Counted from the first letter of the stretch, positions 18,401 to 30,242 are shown. The stretch is DNA of 64,000 bases from Lactococcus nasutitermitis (GCF_018403765.1 NZ_BOVQ01000002.1:248001-312000); one strand, 5' to 3'. Translations and numbers: made by a program. The notes: generated by a model not told the origin, from the sequence alone.

Positions 18401-19164
18401 TAATTTGTCCCACGCAAATCATTAATTTTTCCCATATATTTTTGAACAATCGCAGGCAAAGCATCATAATATTTATTCACTGTTTCACGTTCTTGGAAAT
18501 AAATATCCGCATTTTGATTGGTTCCTGAAACTGTTGGGTGGTCAGGATTCATTGCGCGCATACGAAAATCAGCTAATTTTTCTTGGTCAATCATTTCGCC
18601 CAAATCAGCATAATCCAAAACATCAATTTTTTGGATTTCATGACTTGTTCTAAAACCATCAAAGAAATTCATGAAAGGCACAGAACCTTCAATCGTTGCC
18701 AAATGTGCCACAGCAGACAAATCCATCACTTCTTGCACACTTGACTCTGCAAGCATTGCGTAACCCGTTGTTCTCGCTGCCATCACATCTGATTGGTCAC
18801 CAAAAATGTTCAGTGCATTTGTCGCCACAGCACGCGCTGCAACATGAACAACAGAAGGCAAAAGTTCGCCTGCGATTTTATACATATTAGGCAACATTAA
18901 AAGAAGCCCTTGCGAGGCGGTATATGTCGTGGCAAGTCCGCCCGCTTGAAGAACACCGTGCATGGCACCTGCTGCACCGGCTTCCGACTGCATTTCTGTG
19001 ATTTTTACTGGCTGTCCCCAGATATTTTTACGTCCTGCCGTTGCCCAAGCATCAGTGTAATCTGCCATTGGCGAACTAGGTGTGATTGGGTAAATCACAG
19101 CAATTTCAGAAAAGGCATAAGCAACGTGTGCTGCCGCCATATTTCCGTCCATTGTTTTTTTCAT
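15469..19164 (-). CDS. nifJ: Pyruvate:ferredoxin/flavodoxin oxidoreductase
   Basis: 1231 residues, single-chain PFOR. The thiamine-PP end shows GGDGWAYDIGFGGLDH and MDNEVYANTGG (about 970-1005), the N-terminal domain shows YPITPSSPMADY and MQSEAGAAGAMHG, and two 4Fe-4S clusters are CIQCNECAFVCP and CTGCGLCVEACP (about 690-760), with further Cys in SGACSGCGETPY. It oxidises pyruvate to acetyl-CoA and CO2 and reduces ferredoxin or flavodoxin under anaerobiosis. A C-terminal tail of about 48 residues is unusually rich in Arg, Lys, Glu and Ala (from about 1184). Three copies of the dispersed TTTGACA-N4-TGTCAAA palindrome lie inside the gene, translated as LTELSK, FDSSVK and FDKSVK. Flanked by terminators, it appears monocistronic. 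Confidence 0.95.
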   Translation of the reverse strand: MKKTMDGNMAAAHVAYAFSEIAVIYPITPSSPMADYTDAWATAGRKNIWGQPVKITEMQSEAGAAGAMHGVLQAGGLATTYTASQGLLLMLPNMYKIAGELLPSVVHVAARAVATNALNIFGDQSDVMAARTTGYAMLAESSVQEVMDLSAVAHLATIEGSVPFMNFFDGFRTSHEIQKIDVLDYADLGEMIDQEKLADFRMRAMNPDHPTVSGTNQNADIYFQERETVNKYYDALPAIVQKYMGKINDLRGTNYDLVDYYGAADAQEVIVSMGSVAGTVKQTVDYLNAQGRKVGFLNIHLYRPFPTENFLEKLPKTVKSVAVLDRTKESGSNGEPLFLDVQSTLFDSSVKKVIGGRYGVGGKDTRPEHIISVFDELVKNDSKRQFTIGIDDDVTHLSLTELSKKDLTSSDTYQAKFWGFGSDGTVGANKAAIKIIGDHTEKFVQGAFEYDSKKSGGLTISHLRFGDSPILSEYMTVATDFIECANATYVHQYDLIKGLKQKGIFLLNTSWSDEKLSKNLPEKFKKELFDKSVKFYTIDAAKIARAVGLGRRINTIMQVAFFKLTNIMPFDEVYELLKKDAQKYAKKSPTIVKQNLDAMESALAGLHQVEIPETWSNSTDNKQAKSENETAEVVEIGSHKKYVFNFLDKVNAFEGDDLSVQTIAENVPNGTAITGTTAVEKRGVALEVPAWNPEFCIQCNECAFVCPHAAIRPFLVDEDEWNVAPEGFKVMDYRAADGMSYRIQVSAEDCTGCGLCVEACPKAGEALKMVSYESQKEQAVNWAFAMTLKTKENPARQETVIGTQFNQPLFEFSGACSGCGETPYIKLLSQMFGDRMMISNATGCSSIYGGTQATPYTTNGQGQGPAWSNSLFEDNAEYGYGMHMASVSRREKLASEVLAALPEMSEDLQTLAKDWAEHLFDSEGTRARAEKLKAMLASEHFNSPALEQIYKQKDQFVKPSQWIFGGDGWAYDIGFGGLDHVIASGADVNILVMDNEVYANTGGQVSKATPASAIAQFAAAGKTAAKKDLGFMAMTYGNVYVAQIASGASMLQTIRAFDEAEKHQGPSLIIAYTPCISHGLYGGMGKVLEEAKEAVNSGYWQLYRYNPNLEDAGKNPLTLDFKKPDFTQVHSFLLKQARFANLKKINAEQAEQLYEKAADDARKKFIRYARMSGDVEKFLEREAKTTAKASGEALTTNKPVREKRERKADPEHEARRAARRAEREARKAESK
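17563..17580. repeat. Dispersed palindrome copy 1 (in nifJ)
   Basis: TTTGACA-GACT-TGTCAAA inside nifJ, read as FDKSVK on the coding strand. Confidence 0.85.
17954..17971. repeat. Dispersed palindrome copy 2 (in nifJ)
   Basis: TTTGACA-GTTC-TGTCAAA inside nifJ, read as LTELSK. Confidence 0.88.
18110..18131. repeat. Dispersed palindrome copy 3 (in nifJ)
   Basis: Nine-base perfect arms TTTTTGACA / TGTCAAAAA around GAAC inside nifJ, read as LFDSSVKK. Confidence 0.9.
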
Positions 19165-19363
19165 TTATCAAACTTTCTCGATAAGAGCATTTATTCTACC
19201 TTCTTTTTCACAAAAACGGTGTCGGTGTTTTTGCTTAGTTTCAAAAATATCAAACCAAGAAACTAAAGAGCTTTTACCTATTTTTTTAATTTTGACTAAA
19301 TTCATTTTAGCATTTTATTGTGTCATAAGATACTCAACAGGATGTCAATTATCTTTTACACAA

Positions 19364-19393
19364 GAAAAAACTCTATCAATAATCTGATAGAGT
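19364..19393 (-). terminator. Terminator after the sugar ABC ATPase gene
   Basis: Minus-strand CTCTATCA / TGATAGAG stem with a 6-nt loop followed by TTTTTT. Confidence 0.88.
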
Positions 19394-19419
19394 ATTAAGA
19401 GGAAAACCGTGGTTAATTT

Positions 19420-20556
19420 TTATTCAGTGATACGTTTTTCAGTTTCATTATCAAAGAAATGCGCTTTGTTCAAGTTCAAAGTAAGTGTGATTTTTTCACC
19501 TGGTTCACGGAAATCGCGTGCTTCAACACGAGAAACAAATTCTGTTGAACCTGTCCTCAAATAAAGCATTGTTTCAGCACCAAGAAGTTCAGATACAACC
19601 ACTTCTGCTTCAACTTTTGAATTTGGATAAGCTTGTTGAGCAATATTTGTGGCAGAGATATCTTCTGGACGAATACCAAGAATAACATCTTTTCCATCGT
19701 AACCTTTTTCTTTCAAAAGTTTAGCTTGACCTTCAGGAATATCCATCGCCAAACCTTCGCCATTGGAAATCTTATCGCCTTGAACAGTCACATTGAAGAA
19801 ATTCATCGCAGGACTTCCAATAAATCCAGCCACAAACTTATTTGCAGGTTCATTGTACAATTCTTGTGGTGTACCAATTTGTTCTACACGTCCAACTGTT
19901 CCAGTCTTATCAACATTTGGAGATGAAGACATGATAACGATACGGTCAGCAAGTGTCATCGCTTCTGTTTGGTCGTGAGTTACATAAATAGTTGTTGCAC
20001 CAATTCGACGGTGAATTTTGGCAATTTCAGTACGCATAGACACACGAAGTTTTGCATCCAAGTTTGACAAGGGCTCGTCCATCAAGAATACTTTAGCATC
20101 ACGGACAATCGCACGTCCCATAGCCACACGTTGACGTTGACCACCAGACAAATCAGCAGGCTTACGATCGAGCATATCTGTCAATCCAAGAATAGCAGCA
20201 GCTTCATCAACACGTTTTTTGATATCATCTTTTTTGTATTTACGTAATTTCAGACCAAAAGCCATATTGTCAAAGACAGTCATATGAGGATAAAGTGCGT
20301 AGTTTTGGAAAACCATGGCAATATCACGGTCTTTTGGCGCAACATCATTCATTACTTTATCATCAATTTTGAATTCACCCTCAGTAATATCTTCAAGTCC
20401 TGCAATCATACGTAAGGTCGTTGATTTACCACAACCAGAAGGACCAACGAAAACGATAAATTCTTTATCTTTAACGTCTAAGTTAAAATCTTCAACCGCA
20501 TATTGTGTTGCATTTGGATATTTCTTATAAATTTTTTCCAAATTAAGTGTTGTCAT
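19420..20556 (-). CDS. msmK: Multi-sugar ABC transporter ATP-binding subunit (MsmK/UgpC type)
   Basis: 378 residues from ATG 20556, chosen because GAGGTG lies 6 nt before it; a GTG three codons earlier is less likely. Walker A GPSGCGKSTTLRM (about 36-48), ABC signature LSGGQRQRVAMGRA (about 134), Walker B VFLMDEPLSNLDAK, switch His in THDQTEAM, and a C-terminal regulatory OB-type domain with IRPEDISA. One such ATPase often powers several carbohydrate importers encoded elsewhere; no permease or binding protein is next to it here, which fits that shared role. A possible cre site precedes it. Standing alone with its own terminator, it is probably monocistronic. Confidence 0.93.
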   Translation of the reverse strand: MTTLNLEKIYKKYPNATQYAVEDFNLDVKDKEFIVFVGPSGCGKSTTLRMIAGLEDITEGEFKIDDKVMNDVAPKDRDIAMVFQNYALYPHMTVFDNMAFGLKLRKYKKDDIKKRVDEAAAILGLTDMLDRKPADLSGGQRQRVAMGRAIVRDAKVFLMDEPLSNLDAKLRVSMRTEIAKIHRRIGATTIYVTHDQTEAMTLADRIVIMSSSPNVDKTGTVGRVEQIGTPQELYNEPANKFVAGFIGSPAMNFFNVTVQGDKISNGEGLAMDIPEGQAKLLKEKGYDGKDVILGIRPEDISATNIAQQAYPNSKVEAEVVVSELLGAETMLYLRTGSTEFVSRVEARDFREPGEKITLTLNLNKAHFFDNETEKRITE

Positions 20557-20595
20557 TTTGTACACCTCATGTATTTATTTGATACTTCTAGTTTA

Positions 20596-20611
20596 CTGCA
20601 AACGTTTTCCA
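20596..20611. promoter_or_regulatory. Possible CcpA cre site before msmK
   Basis: CTGCAAACGTTTTCCA; 12 of 14 positions fit the lactococcal pattern WGWAARCGYTWWMA. It is about 40 bp before the start, placed to control transcription by carbon catabolite repression. Confidence 0.5.
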
Positions 20612-20631
20612 TAAACAATATCATCCTTGCA

Positions 20632-20664
20632 CAAAAAAACTGTACAATATGCACAGCTTTTTTA
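20632..20664 (-). terminator. Terminator after dagK
   Basis: Minus-strand CTGTGCA / TGTACAG stem (one G-T pair) followed by seven T, starting at the dagK stop. Confidence 0.75.
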
Positions 20665-21672
20665 TTATTTCTCTTTCATACGTTCTGTTTCTTCGACAAA
20701 TTTTTGGGCGACAGCTTCAAGCGCCAAACTATCCTCATCACCGATATAATGCTCATCATTGATTTCATCAAGATTGACAAACATATCAATATGTCCTTTC
20801 AAATCTTCAAATATAACTGGCGCATCACCACCATATTCACCATCAATATTAATCATAATCTGTTGACCTGCAAGTGGTTCAATCTCAACACGACTGGTCT
20901 TGATATATTCCAAATTAACATCTTCCAAATGCTTACCATTTGCAACAATCGCAAGTAATGCCATCAAATCAAACAAATTATCCGTTTTAACCAAAATCAA
21001 CGTAAATAAACCATCATCAAGTTTCGCATCTGGCGCAATTTTTTCAAAGCCTCCGACAGAATTTGTCAATGCAGTGAAAAACATTGAAACATCGCCTTCA
21101 AACACACCATTATCATGTGTCACACGAACGGGCGCTTTACGCACACGCGGTAAAAGCTCCGCGCCTTTTACAAGATAGGCAAGATAGCCAAAGGCTGTCT
21201 TCAAACGGCTCGGTACACTGTAAGTCAGCTCGGTCAGTCCACCACCTGCAGCAATATTAACAAAGTAACTATCTCCATAATCGCGAGGAACTCGTCCTAC
21301 ATCAATCGACAACACTTGATTTTTCCCAATGATTTCAATCGCCTCAAGAGGTTTGCCACGTGGAATTTTCAAAGCACGTGCAAAATCATTTGTCGTTCCT
21401 GTCGGGATAATTGCTAGTTTTGGACGTTTCTCATACGGAGCCATTCCACTAACCACCTCATTTATTGTGCCATCTCCACCTGCCGCGATAATCAAGTCAA
21501 ATCCTTCTTTGGTCACGCGCGCAGCTTCTATCTTTGCTGAATCTTGTACTGGCGTTGTTTGAAAAGCGCTGGCTTCATAACCATAAGATTCTAATTTATC
21601 TAAAATATCTGCAATATATTTTTTAATAATTTCCTGACCACTGGTCGGATTGTAAATCAATCTTGCTCTCAT
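20665..21672 (-). CDS. dagK: Diacylglycerol kinase family lipid kinase
   Basis: 335 residues. Begins RARLIYNPTSGQE as in the DagK/YegS family; the nucleotide site is IIAAGGDGTINEVVSGM (about 60-77), followed by LAIIPTGTTNDFARAL and SIDVGRV. DagK phosphorylates diacylglycerol, released during lipoteichoic-acid synthesis, back to phosphatidic acid for lipid recycling. The C-terminal 40 residues are acidic and less conserved. It lies 46 bp downstream of ligA and is likely cotranscribed with it. Substrate could be another lipid, but the close fit to the Gram-positive type favours diacylglycerol. Confidence 0.9.
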   Translation of the reverse strand: MRARLIYNPTSGQEIIKKYIADILDKLESYGYEASAFQTTPVQDSAKIEAARVTKEGFDLIIAAGGDGTINEVVSGMAPYEKRPKLAIIPTGTTNDFARALKIPRGKPLEAIEIIGKNQVLSIDVGRVPRDYGDSYFVNIAAGGGLTELTYSVPSRLKTAFGYLAYLVKGAELLPRVRKAPVRVTHDNGVFEGDVSMFFTALTNSVGGFEKIAPDAKLDDGLFTLILVKTDNLFDLMALLAIVANGKHLEDVNLEYIKTSRVEIEPLAGQQIMINIDGEYGGDAPVIFEDLKGHIDMFVNLDEINDEHYIGDEDSLALEAVAQKFVEETERMKEK

Positions 21673-21718
21673 ATTTATCCCTTTTTCATACTTTATATTT
21701 TCTGAAATTCAGCAAAAG

Positions 21719-23692
<1,974 letters not shown>

Positions 23693-23770
23693 TTAACATT
23701 TTTTATACAAAAAATCTGTCTCATTTTTATCTCTATTTTTATAAATTTTATTTTTTAAATACCCTCACTC

Positions 23771-23799
23771 TTGATTTTATACTTCATTTTCGCTATAAT
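23771..23799 (+). promoter_or_regulatory. Promoter of tRNA-Cys
   Basis: TTGATT (23771-23776), 17 nt, TATAAT (23794-23799), 13 nt before the tRNA. Confidence 0.85.
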
Positions 23800-23812
23800 G
23801 TATAAGTGTTGT

Positions 23813-23883
23813 GGCGGTGTAGTGAAGTGGTAACACATGGCTCTGCAAAAGCTTAATCGTCGGTTCAAATCCGATCACCGCCT
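23813..23883 (+). tRNA. tRNA-Cys (GCA)
   Basis: 71-nt cloverleaf: acceptor GGCGGTG pairs with CACCGCC, D-arm GTAGTGAAGTGGTAACAC, anticodon loop CTCTGCAAAAG with GCA, T-arm CGGTTCAAATCCG, discriminator T. CCA is not encoded. Promoter upstream and terminator downstream make it a single-gene unit. Confidence 0.96.
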
Positions 23884-23938
23884 TAGTTAATCCTTTAAAA
23901 TAAAAGTTTATATATTATTTGTCCCTATTGCTTTTTAT

Positions 23939-23971
23939 AAAAAAACCTCCGAATTTATCGGAGGTTTTTTG
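23939..23971 (+). terminator. Terminator after tRNA-Cys
   Basis: CCTCCGA-ATTTA-TCGGAGG followed by six T. Confidence 0.9.
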
Positions 23972-24080
23972 TATTTTTTTAAATCTAGTGTATCTGGTTC
24001 AGTCATCTACTAGCTTTTTCCCTTGCATATCTACCATACCAAATCATCTACAAACTTTATACGACTATTCCAATATTTAA

Positions 24081-24611
24081 TCAGTTAGAATATGCGTTAA
24101 AAGCAACACCTTCATTTTTCCAGCCAGCCTTAATCAATGAATCTCTTTCATAAACGCTCATAGTAAAATGATGTGAGCCTACTTTTGCGTTTGGATTATA
24201 TAAACGATAAACTGGCGCTCCAGTATTAGCTTTAGCAACCGCAAACTGAACTCCAACGCCATCATTCTTCCAGCCAAGCGCAACTAAGCTTGAAACTTCA
24301 AAGGTATTTGTTGTATACTGATGGTCCCCAGCATTAGGATTATATAAACGTTGTACAACAGGATACCCTGTAAATGGGGATGACACATAAGGAATTTTGA
24401 ATGCTGTGCCTTCATATGACCATCCAGCTTTTATAAGTTCTACAACCTCAAATCCAACTGGAGTATAAACGTGTTCTCCCGTATTAGGGTTATATACTCT
24501 GGAAACATTAGCTTTTGGTATTTTAACATCTGCATGTACTTGGTGTTCAACTACTGTTCCACCTACTAAAAGAGTAGTCATTGCCAACATTGATAATACG
24601 ACTTTTTTCAT
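24081..24611 (-). CDS. Small secreted protein made of DUF5648-like repeats
   Basis: 176 residues: signal peptide (about 1-27, VVEHQVHADV) and then three tandem repeats of about 45 residues with the pattern SRVYNPNTGEHVYT, ..VELIKAGWSYEGTAF; QRLYNPNAGDHQYT, ..GWKNDGVGV; YRLYNPNAKVGSHHFT, ..GWKNEGVAF. The same repeats make up the C-terminus of the C1 peptidase at 3018-5432. Nothing else is in the mature protein, so it may be a stand-alone binding module for the wall or for carbohydrate, but function of the repeat is not known. Alone between tRNA-Cys and the bglA operon. Confidence 0.8.
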   Translation of the reverse strand: MKKVVLSMLAMTTLLVGGTVVEHQVHADVKIPKANVSRVYNPNTGEHVYTPVGFEVVELIKAGWSYEGTAFKIPYVSSPFTGYPVVQRLYNPNAGDHQYTTNTFEVSSLVALGWKNDGVGVQFAVAKANTGAPVYRLYNPNAKVGSHHFTMSVYERDSLIKAGWKNEGVAFNAYSN

Positions 24612-24744
24612 AAAATTCTCCTTTTTGTTAATTATTTAACATAACTATTCTACCAAATATATTATGTATTATAAAGCAGAAATAAAATACTTTCTTTTCT
24701 TTTACATGATAATATCTTCTCAATAATCGTGTGAATGAATTAAA

Positions 24745-24778
24745 CAAATAATCGTTGCTAAAAAGCAACGATTATTTG
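24745..24778 (-). terminator. Terminator after bglA
   Basis: Perfect 15-bp arms CAAATAATCGTTGCT / AGCAACGATTATTTG with a 4-nt loop, 20 bp after the bglA stop; followed by a short T-rich stretch. Confidence 0.8.
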
Positions 24779-24798
24779 TATTTATCTTATTTATTTTT

Positions 24799-26902
<2,104 letters not shown>

Positions 26903-26935
26903 ATATTTACTTCTTTCATTATGGAGTTTTTAATC

Positions 26936-27202
26936 TCACTCTTCTTCGTCTTCAATAATTTTAAATTCTTTGGCAAAACGTTTAGGAGAAATTACCTTTA
27001 AATCCGCTTTTGACATCTGGATGAGATAATCTCCCTCACGCGCACTACCACCATATAATAAACTAAAGCGCAGTTGCTGAGGATATTTAGGATGCCACAT
27101 CATGATATTTTCATCAAAGAGATGTTGTACCCATTTTTCATATTTTTCTTCATGTGCAACTTGCCAAGCATCTACTATGCGCTCGCCCATTAATGCTTTC
27201 AT
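26936..27202 (-). CDS. Conserved hypothetical small protein
   Basis: 88 residues from ATG 27202, which has AGGA 6 nt before it; a TTG nine codons upstream would lie inside the probable promoter. Composition is ordinary, with Trp/Tyr-rich stretches (WVQHLFDENIMMWHPKYPQQ) and a Glu-rich end (FKIIEDEEE). No family recognised. It heads the group of three genes ending in bglA. Confidence 0.65.
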   Translation of the reverse strand: MKALMGERIVDAWQVAHEEKYEKWVQHLFDENIMMWHPKYPQQLRFSLLYGGSAREGDYLIQMSKADLKVISPKRFAKEFKIIEDEEE

Positions 27203-27216
27203 TGTATTTCCTATTC

Positions 27217-27247
27217 TAATTATACTCAAGTAGTATAAGTTCTTACA
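27217..27247 (-). promoter_or_regulatory. Possible internal promoter before the small gene and bglA
   Basis: Minus-strand TTGTAA, 18 nt, TATAAT about 16 nt before ATG 27202. It would let the phosphatase and bglA be expressed apart from the PTS genes. Confidence 0.5.
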
Positions 27248-27250
27248 AAG

Positions 27251-27280
27251 ACAAGCTCAAGAATGTATTCCTGAGCTTGT
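27251..27280 (-). terminator. Hairpin after ptcC
   Basis: ACAAGCTCA / TGAGCTTGT arms continue into GAAT/ATTC with one mismatch. The T tract is weak, so partial read-through into the bglA group is likely. Confidence 0.6.
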
Positions 27281-27295
27281 ACTAAAGTCAAATAA

Positions 27296-28666
27296 TTATG
27301 CGTTTTCAGCTTGAATCTCAGCTTCTTGTTCTGCTTCTTCTTTAAGAAGAACCTTATCATAAGCATTTGCGAAAGGCCAATAAACAACAACCGACAGAAC
27401 AAGGATGATTATTTGCCATATCATACCTTGTAAACCACCAACTAAGAAACCTGAAAGGATAGCTGGAGTTGTCCAAGGAATGACGACACCATTGAATGGT
27501 GGGATAATATGCAATGCAATCACGATGTAAGTCAAGATACCAGAAATCAAAGGCATGAGAATGAATGGAACACCAAGGATAGGGTTCAAGACGATTGGCA
27601 AACCAAAGAGGACAGGTTCATTGATGTTAAAGATTGCAGGTCCAATTTCCATTTTACCAAGTGTTTTCATCTGTACAGATTTAGCACGCCAGAGAAGGAA
27701 TACAACAAGACCAATTGTCAAACCTGAACCAGTAACAGTCAAGTATTGATCCATGAAGGCTTGGACAACGATGTGAGTTGTATGACCATCAACAGTTTGT
27801 CCAAGTTTAAATGGAATGTTGTGTGCATTAGCATAGTGATAAACATAAGCATTATCAGCTGCATTTGCTTGAAGCAATGGACCCATGATACCACCGATAA
27901 TAGTAGCACCGTGAACACCGAACCACCAGATAAATACTGGCATAAATGCGATAACGAAGACACCGACAGGTCCATCTGTCACGTGTTGCAATGGTGTTTG
28001 AATCCATTTATAAACAAGTTCAACGAATGTTGTTTTACCAGCCAAGACGCAGATACCATTGAGGATACCACCCATTGTGATGATAGCTCCGGCAGGAATC
28101 AAGGCTGTAAATGATGCTGCTACGTTTGCAGGTACTTGTTCAGGCATTTTAATCGTGATATTACGACGCATGAATCCTGTATAGATAAATCCAACAAGAA
28201 GACCAACGATGATAGAGAGAACCATACCTTTACCACCAAGCCATTGACGGTCGATAACACCTGAAACTTGCCAAGCAGTAGAAACTTTAGTAGGGTCTGC
28301 AACGTTTGTTACAGAATGAATTGTGTCTGGTTGGAGTAGCACGTGAACGATTACGGCTGTCAAACCAGCAGGAACTCCTTCAAAACCAGCATCACGTACC
28401 CAGCTATATGCAATACCGAAAACGGCAAGCAAAGCCATAATACCAAATGAAGCGTTATTGATTTGTCCCATGACACCGCCAAGACCAATCTTATTGATAT
28501 AGTCAGCGAGTGGTTGATAAGGGAGGTTAGATAAAATTAAGAATATGGAACCAATAATGATAAATGGAATTGGATAAATCATACCATTCTTGATGGCTGT
28601 AACAGCACGTGTGTTCAAGAATTTCATCATTGGAGGCATAACTTTATTTTGAATAAAATTATTCAT
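27296..28666 (-). CDS. ptcC: PTS cellobiose/beta-glucoside EIIC component
   Basis: 456 residues with about ten membrane segments, lactose/cellobiose EIIC family. Typical pieces: NFIQNKVMPPMMKFLNTR at the start, YPIPFIIIGSIFLIL, GVHGATIIGGIMGPLL and NINEPVLFGLPIVLNP (the sugar and His/Glu region). PtcC carries cellobiose in L. lactis, and with PtcBA contributes to glucose or galactose uptake. A good promoter with a cre-like site precedes it, so it can be expressed apart from ptcBA. Acidic C-terminal tail (KEEAEQEAEIQAENA). Confidence 0.94.
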   Translation of the reverse strand: MNNFIQNKVMPPMMKFLNTRAVTAIKNGMIYPIPFIIIGSIFLILSNLPYQPLADYINKIGLGGVMGQINNASFGIMALLAVFGIAYSWVRDAGFEGVPAGLTAVIVHVLLQPDTIHSVTNVADPTKVSTAWQVSGVIDRQWLGGKGMVLSIIVGLLVGFIYTGFMRRNITIKMPEQVPANVAASFTALIPAGAIITMGGILNGICVLAGKTTFVELVYKWIQTPLQHVTDGPVGVFVIAFMPVFIWWFGVHGATIIGGIMGPLLQANAADNAYVYHYANAHNIPFKLGQTVDGHTTHIVVQAFMDQYLTVTGSGLTIGLVVFLLWRAKSVQMKTLGKMEIGPAIFNINEPVLFGLPIVLNPILGVPFILMPLISGILTYIVIALHIIPPFNGVVIPWTTPAILSGFLVGGLQGMIWQIIILVLSVVVYWPFANAYDKVLLKEEAEQEAEIQAENA

Positions 28667-28815
28667 TTTAAAAAGCCTTTCATAATAATTATTTTTTTCT
28701 ATAAATAGAAAATAAAGGAAAATCCTTTTTTTAGTACAAAATCTTTAAGTCCTTGCAAGGTATTTTCTCTTATAAATAAGAGTTACTTATTTCTTTTGTA
28801 CCCGTTTACATTTTA

Positions 28816-28854
28816 TATTTTACCTAAAATGTTTCTAAAATGCAAGTGTTTACA
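28816..28854 (-). promoter_or_regulatory. Promoter and cre-like site of ptcC
   Basis: Minus-strand TTGCAT (28840-28845), 17 nt, TAAAAT (28817-28822). TGTAAACACTTGCA (28841-28854) overlaps the -35 and fits 12 of 14 positions of the lactococcal cre pattern, so CcpA would compete with RNA polymerase. The leader is about 150 nt long. Confidence 0.7.
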
Positions 28855-28882
28855 TATGTTTTTGAACCGTTTTCGCTATTTT

Positions 28883-28904
28883 GGTACAGTACCGTTTATG
28901 GTAC
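28883..28904. promoter_or_regulatory. Possible operator upstream of ptcC
   Basis: GGTAC-A-GTACC palindrome followed after 6 nt by another GGTAC, 30-60 bp before the ptcC -35. A candidate site for the RpiR regulator encoded next door; not proven. Confidence 0.45.
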
Positions 28905-28955
28905 GTTTTGTTCCAGATTGTTTTATAAAAAATAACTTGAAAATAATCAAGTTAT

Positions 28956-29687
28956 TTAGCCTAGTGAGCGTTGATAAACAAGCTCTGATAAACTTTCAAG
29001 CAAAAAAACTGCAGGAAGTTGGGAAGACAAATCATAGTGAATATTTACACGCCGCTCATCTACACGATAAGAGATAGCTATATCGCTTAGTTGTGCGATT
29101 GTTGAATTGACATTTGGTGTAATTGCAGCAATCGTGATATCTTTATTTTCTTGTAAGCTGGTAAGTACTTCAATAATTTCATTTGTTTCTCCTGAAATGG
29201 AGAGAGCAATGACAAGATTATAGGCTGTATTTTTTAATTTGGTTGAGATTGGATAGGTTACATCACTAAAGGAAAAGCTGTTAATCCCAATTCCTGCAAA
29301 ACGACGCGCTGCATAATCACAGATTAAACCACTGGCGCCGATACCTGTGAAGATAAGGTTATCTGAGTTAATAATCTTATCAGCCAATTCTTCTAAAATT
29401 TCTTCTATGTTCTTTGGATAATCTTCAGGAAGAAATGCTTTAAAGATACTGTCCTCAACTACTGGCGCTTCTTTTTGTCCTTTAATGTATTCTTTGAAAT
29501 CAATGTAAGAATCAAATCCCATTTTATGTATCAATCGCATAACACTTGAGGAGCCAGCATGAGCTTCTAAGGCAATATCTCTGACGTGCAAATAGGGGAT
29601 TTTATCCACATTATTTTTTAAGTAATTATAGATTACTTTTTCTGTAAAAGTTAGTTTTTGAAAATCAATGTTTCCAAAAAAGCTCAT
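28956..29687 (-). CDS. RpiR family transcriptional regulator of the ptc cluster
   Basis: 243 residues. N-terminal RpiR helix-turn-helix (about 1-75; IALEAHAGSSSVMRLIHKMGFDSY), then a SIS sugar-phosphate binding domain (about 100-225; DNLIFTGIGASGLICDYA, VIALSISGETNEI). The family senses phosphosugars. In L. lactis the equivalent gene lies between ptcA and ptcC, as here, and is the expected local controller of ptcC and bglA. Good Shine-Dalgarno GGAGGAGAAA before the ATG. Confidence 0.92.
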   Translation of the reverse strand: MSFFGNIDFQKLTFTEKVIYNYLKNNVDKIPYLHVRDIALEAHAGSSSVMRLIHKMGFDSYIDFKEYIKGQKEAPVVEDSIFKAFLPEDYPKNIEEILEELADKIINSDNLIFTGIGASGLICDYAARRFAGIGINSFSFSDVTYPISTKLKNTAYNLVIALSISGETNEIIEVLTSLQENKDITIAAITPNVNSTIAQLSDIAISYRVDERRVNIHYDLSSQLPAVFLLESLSELVYQRSLG

Positions 29688-29743
29688 CGTTTTCTCCTCC
29701 TTTTTGTTGTTTTTGTCCTACATCTATTTTACCAAATTCATTT

Positions 29744-29779
29744 AAAAAAATAGGAAGCAACGTTAGTAGCTCCTATTTC
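29744..29779 (-). terminator. Terminator after ptcA
   Basis: Minus-strand AATAGGA / TCCTATT stem with a loop of about 14 nt, followed by seven T. Confidence 0.75.
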
Positions 29780-29801
29780 TTTTTGTATAAGGTTGCAACG
29801 T

Positions 29802-30152
29802 TTATTTTTTTTCTAAGGCTTGAAGACGTTTTTCTTGACCAACAACTTCAACGGCTAAGTCTTTGAAAGTAATGGCATTCATTAAGTGGTCTTGAGCATG
29901 AACCATGTAAAGGTTCCAACCAATTTTTTCGCCTTGAGCAAGACGTGTAAGTAAATCTGTTTGAACATCATGAGCTGAGCGGAGTTCATTTGATGAATCA
30001 GTCAATGACTGCTCTGCTGCTTCAAAATCTCCTGCTTTTGCTTGTTGTATCGCTTGGAAAGCAAGTCCTTTTGCGTTTCCACCACTCATAATAATTCCCA
30101 TAACAACGCCCATGTAATCATCACTTGTTGGATTTTCGTATTTATCGCTCAT
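29802..30152 (-). CDS. ptcA: PTS cellobiose EIIA component
   Basis: 116 residues, all-helical lactose/cellobiose IIA. Phospho-His is in NLYMVHAQDHLMNAITF (His about 81 region), and the N-terminus shows GIIMSGGNAKGLAFQAIQ. It passes phosphate from HPr to PtcB. Followed by a terminator and then the RpiR gene; preceded by ptcB with a hairpin between them, which may set the ratio of the two proteins. Confidence 0.94.
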   Translation of the reverse strand: MSDKYENPTSDDYMGVVMGIIMSGGNAKGLAFQAIQQAKAGDFEAAEQSLTDSSNELRSAHDVQTDLLTRLAQGEKIGWNLYMVHAQDHLMNAITFKDLAVEVVGQEKRLQALEKK

Positions 30153-30209
30153 TTTTTCTCCTTTAATTTTGTTTCTTTTTATGAAAAATATTTTTTATTT
30201 TTTGGTATA

Positions 30210-30233
30210 ACAAAGGAGCTTTACGCTCCTATA
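30210..30233 (-). repeat. Intercistronic hairpin between ptcB and ptcA
   Basis: AGGAGC-TTTAC-GCTCCT directly after the ptcB stop, followed on the minus strand by TTTGTTAT. Weak terminator or mRNA-stabilising stem. Confidence 0.55.
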
Positions 30234-30242
30234 TTATAATGT

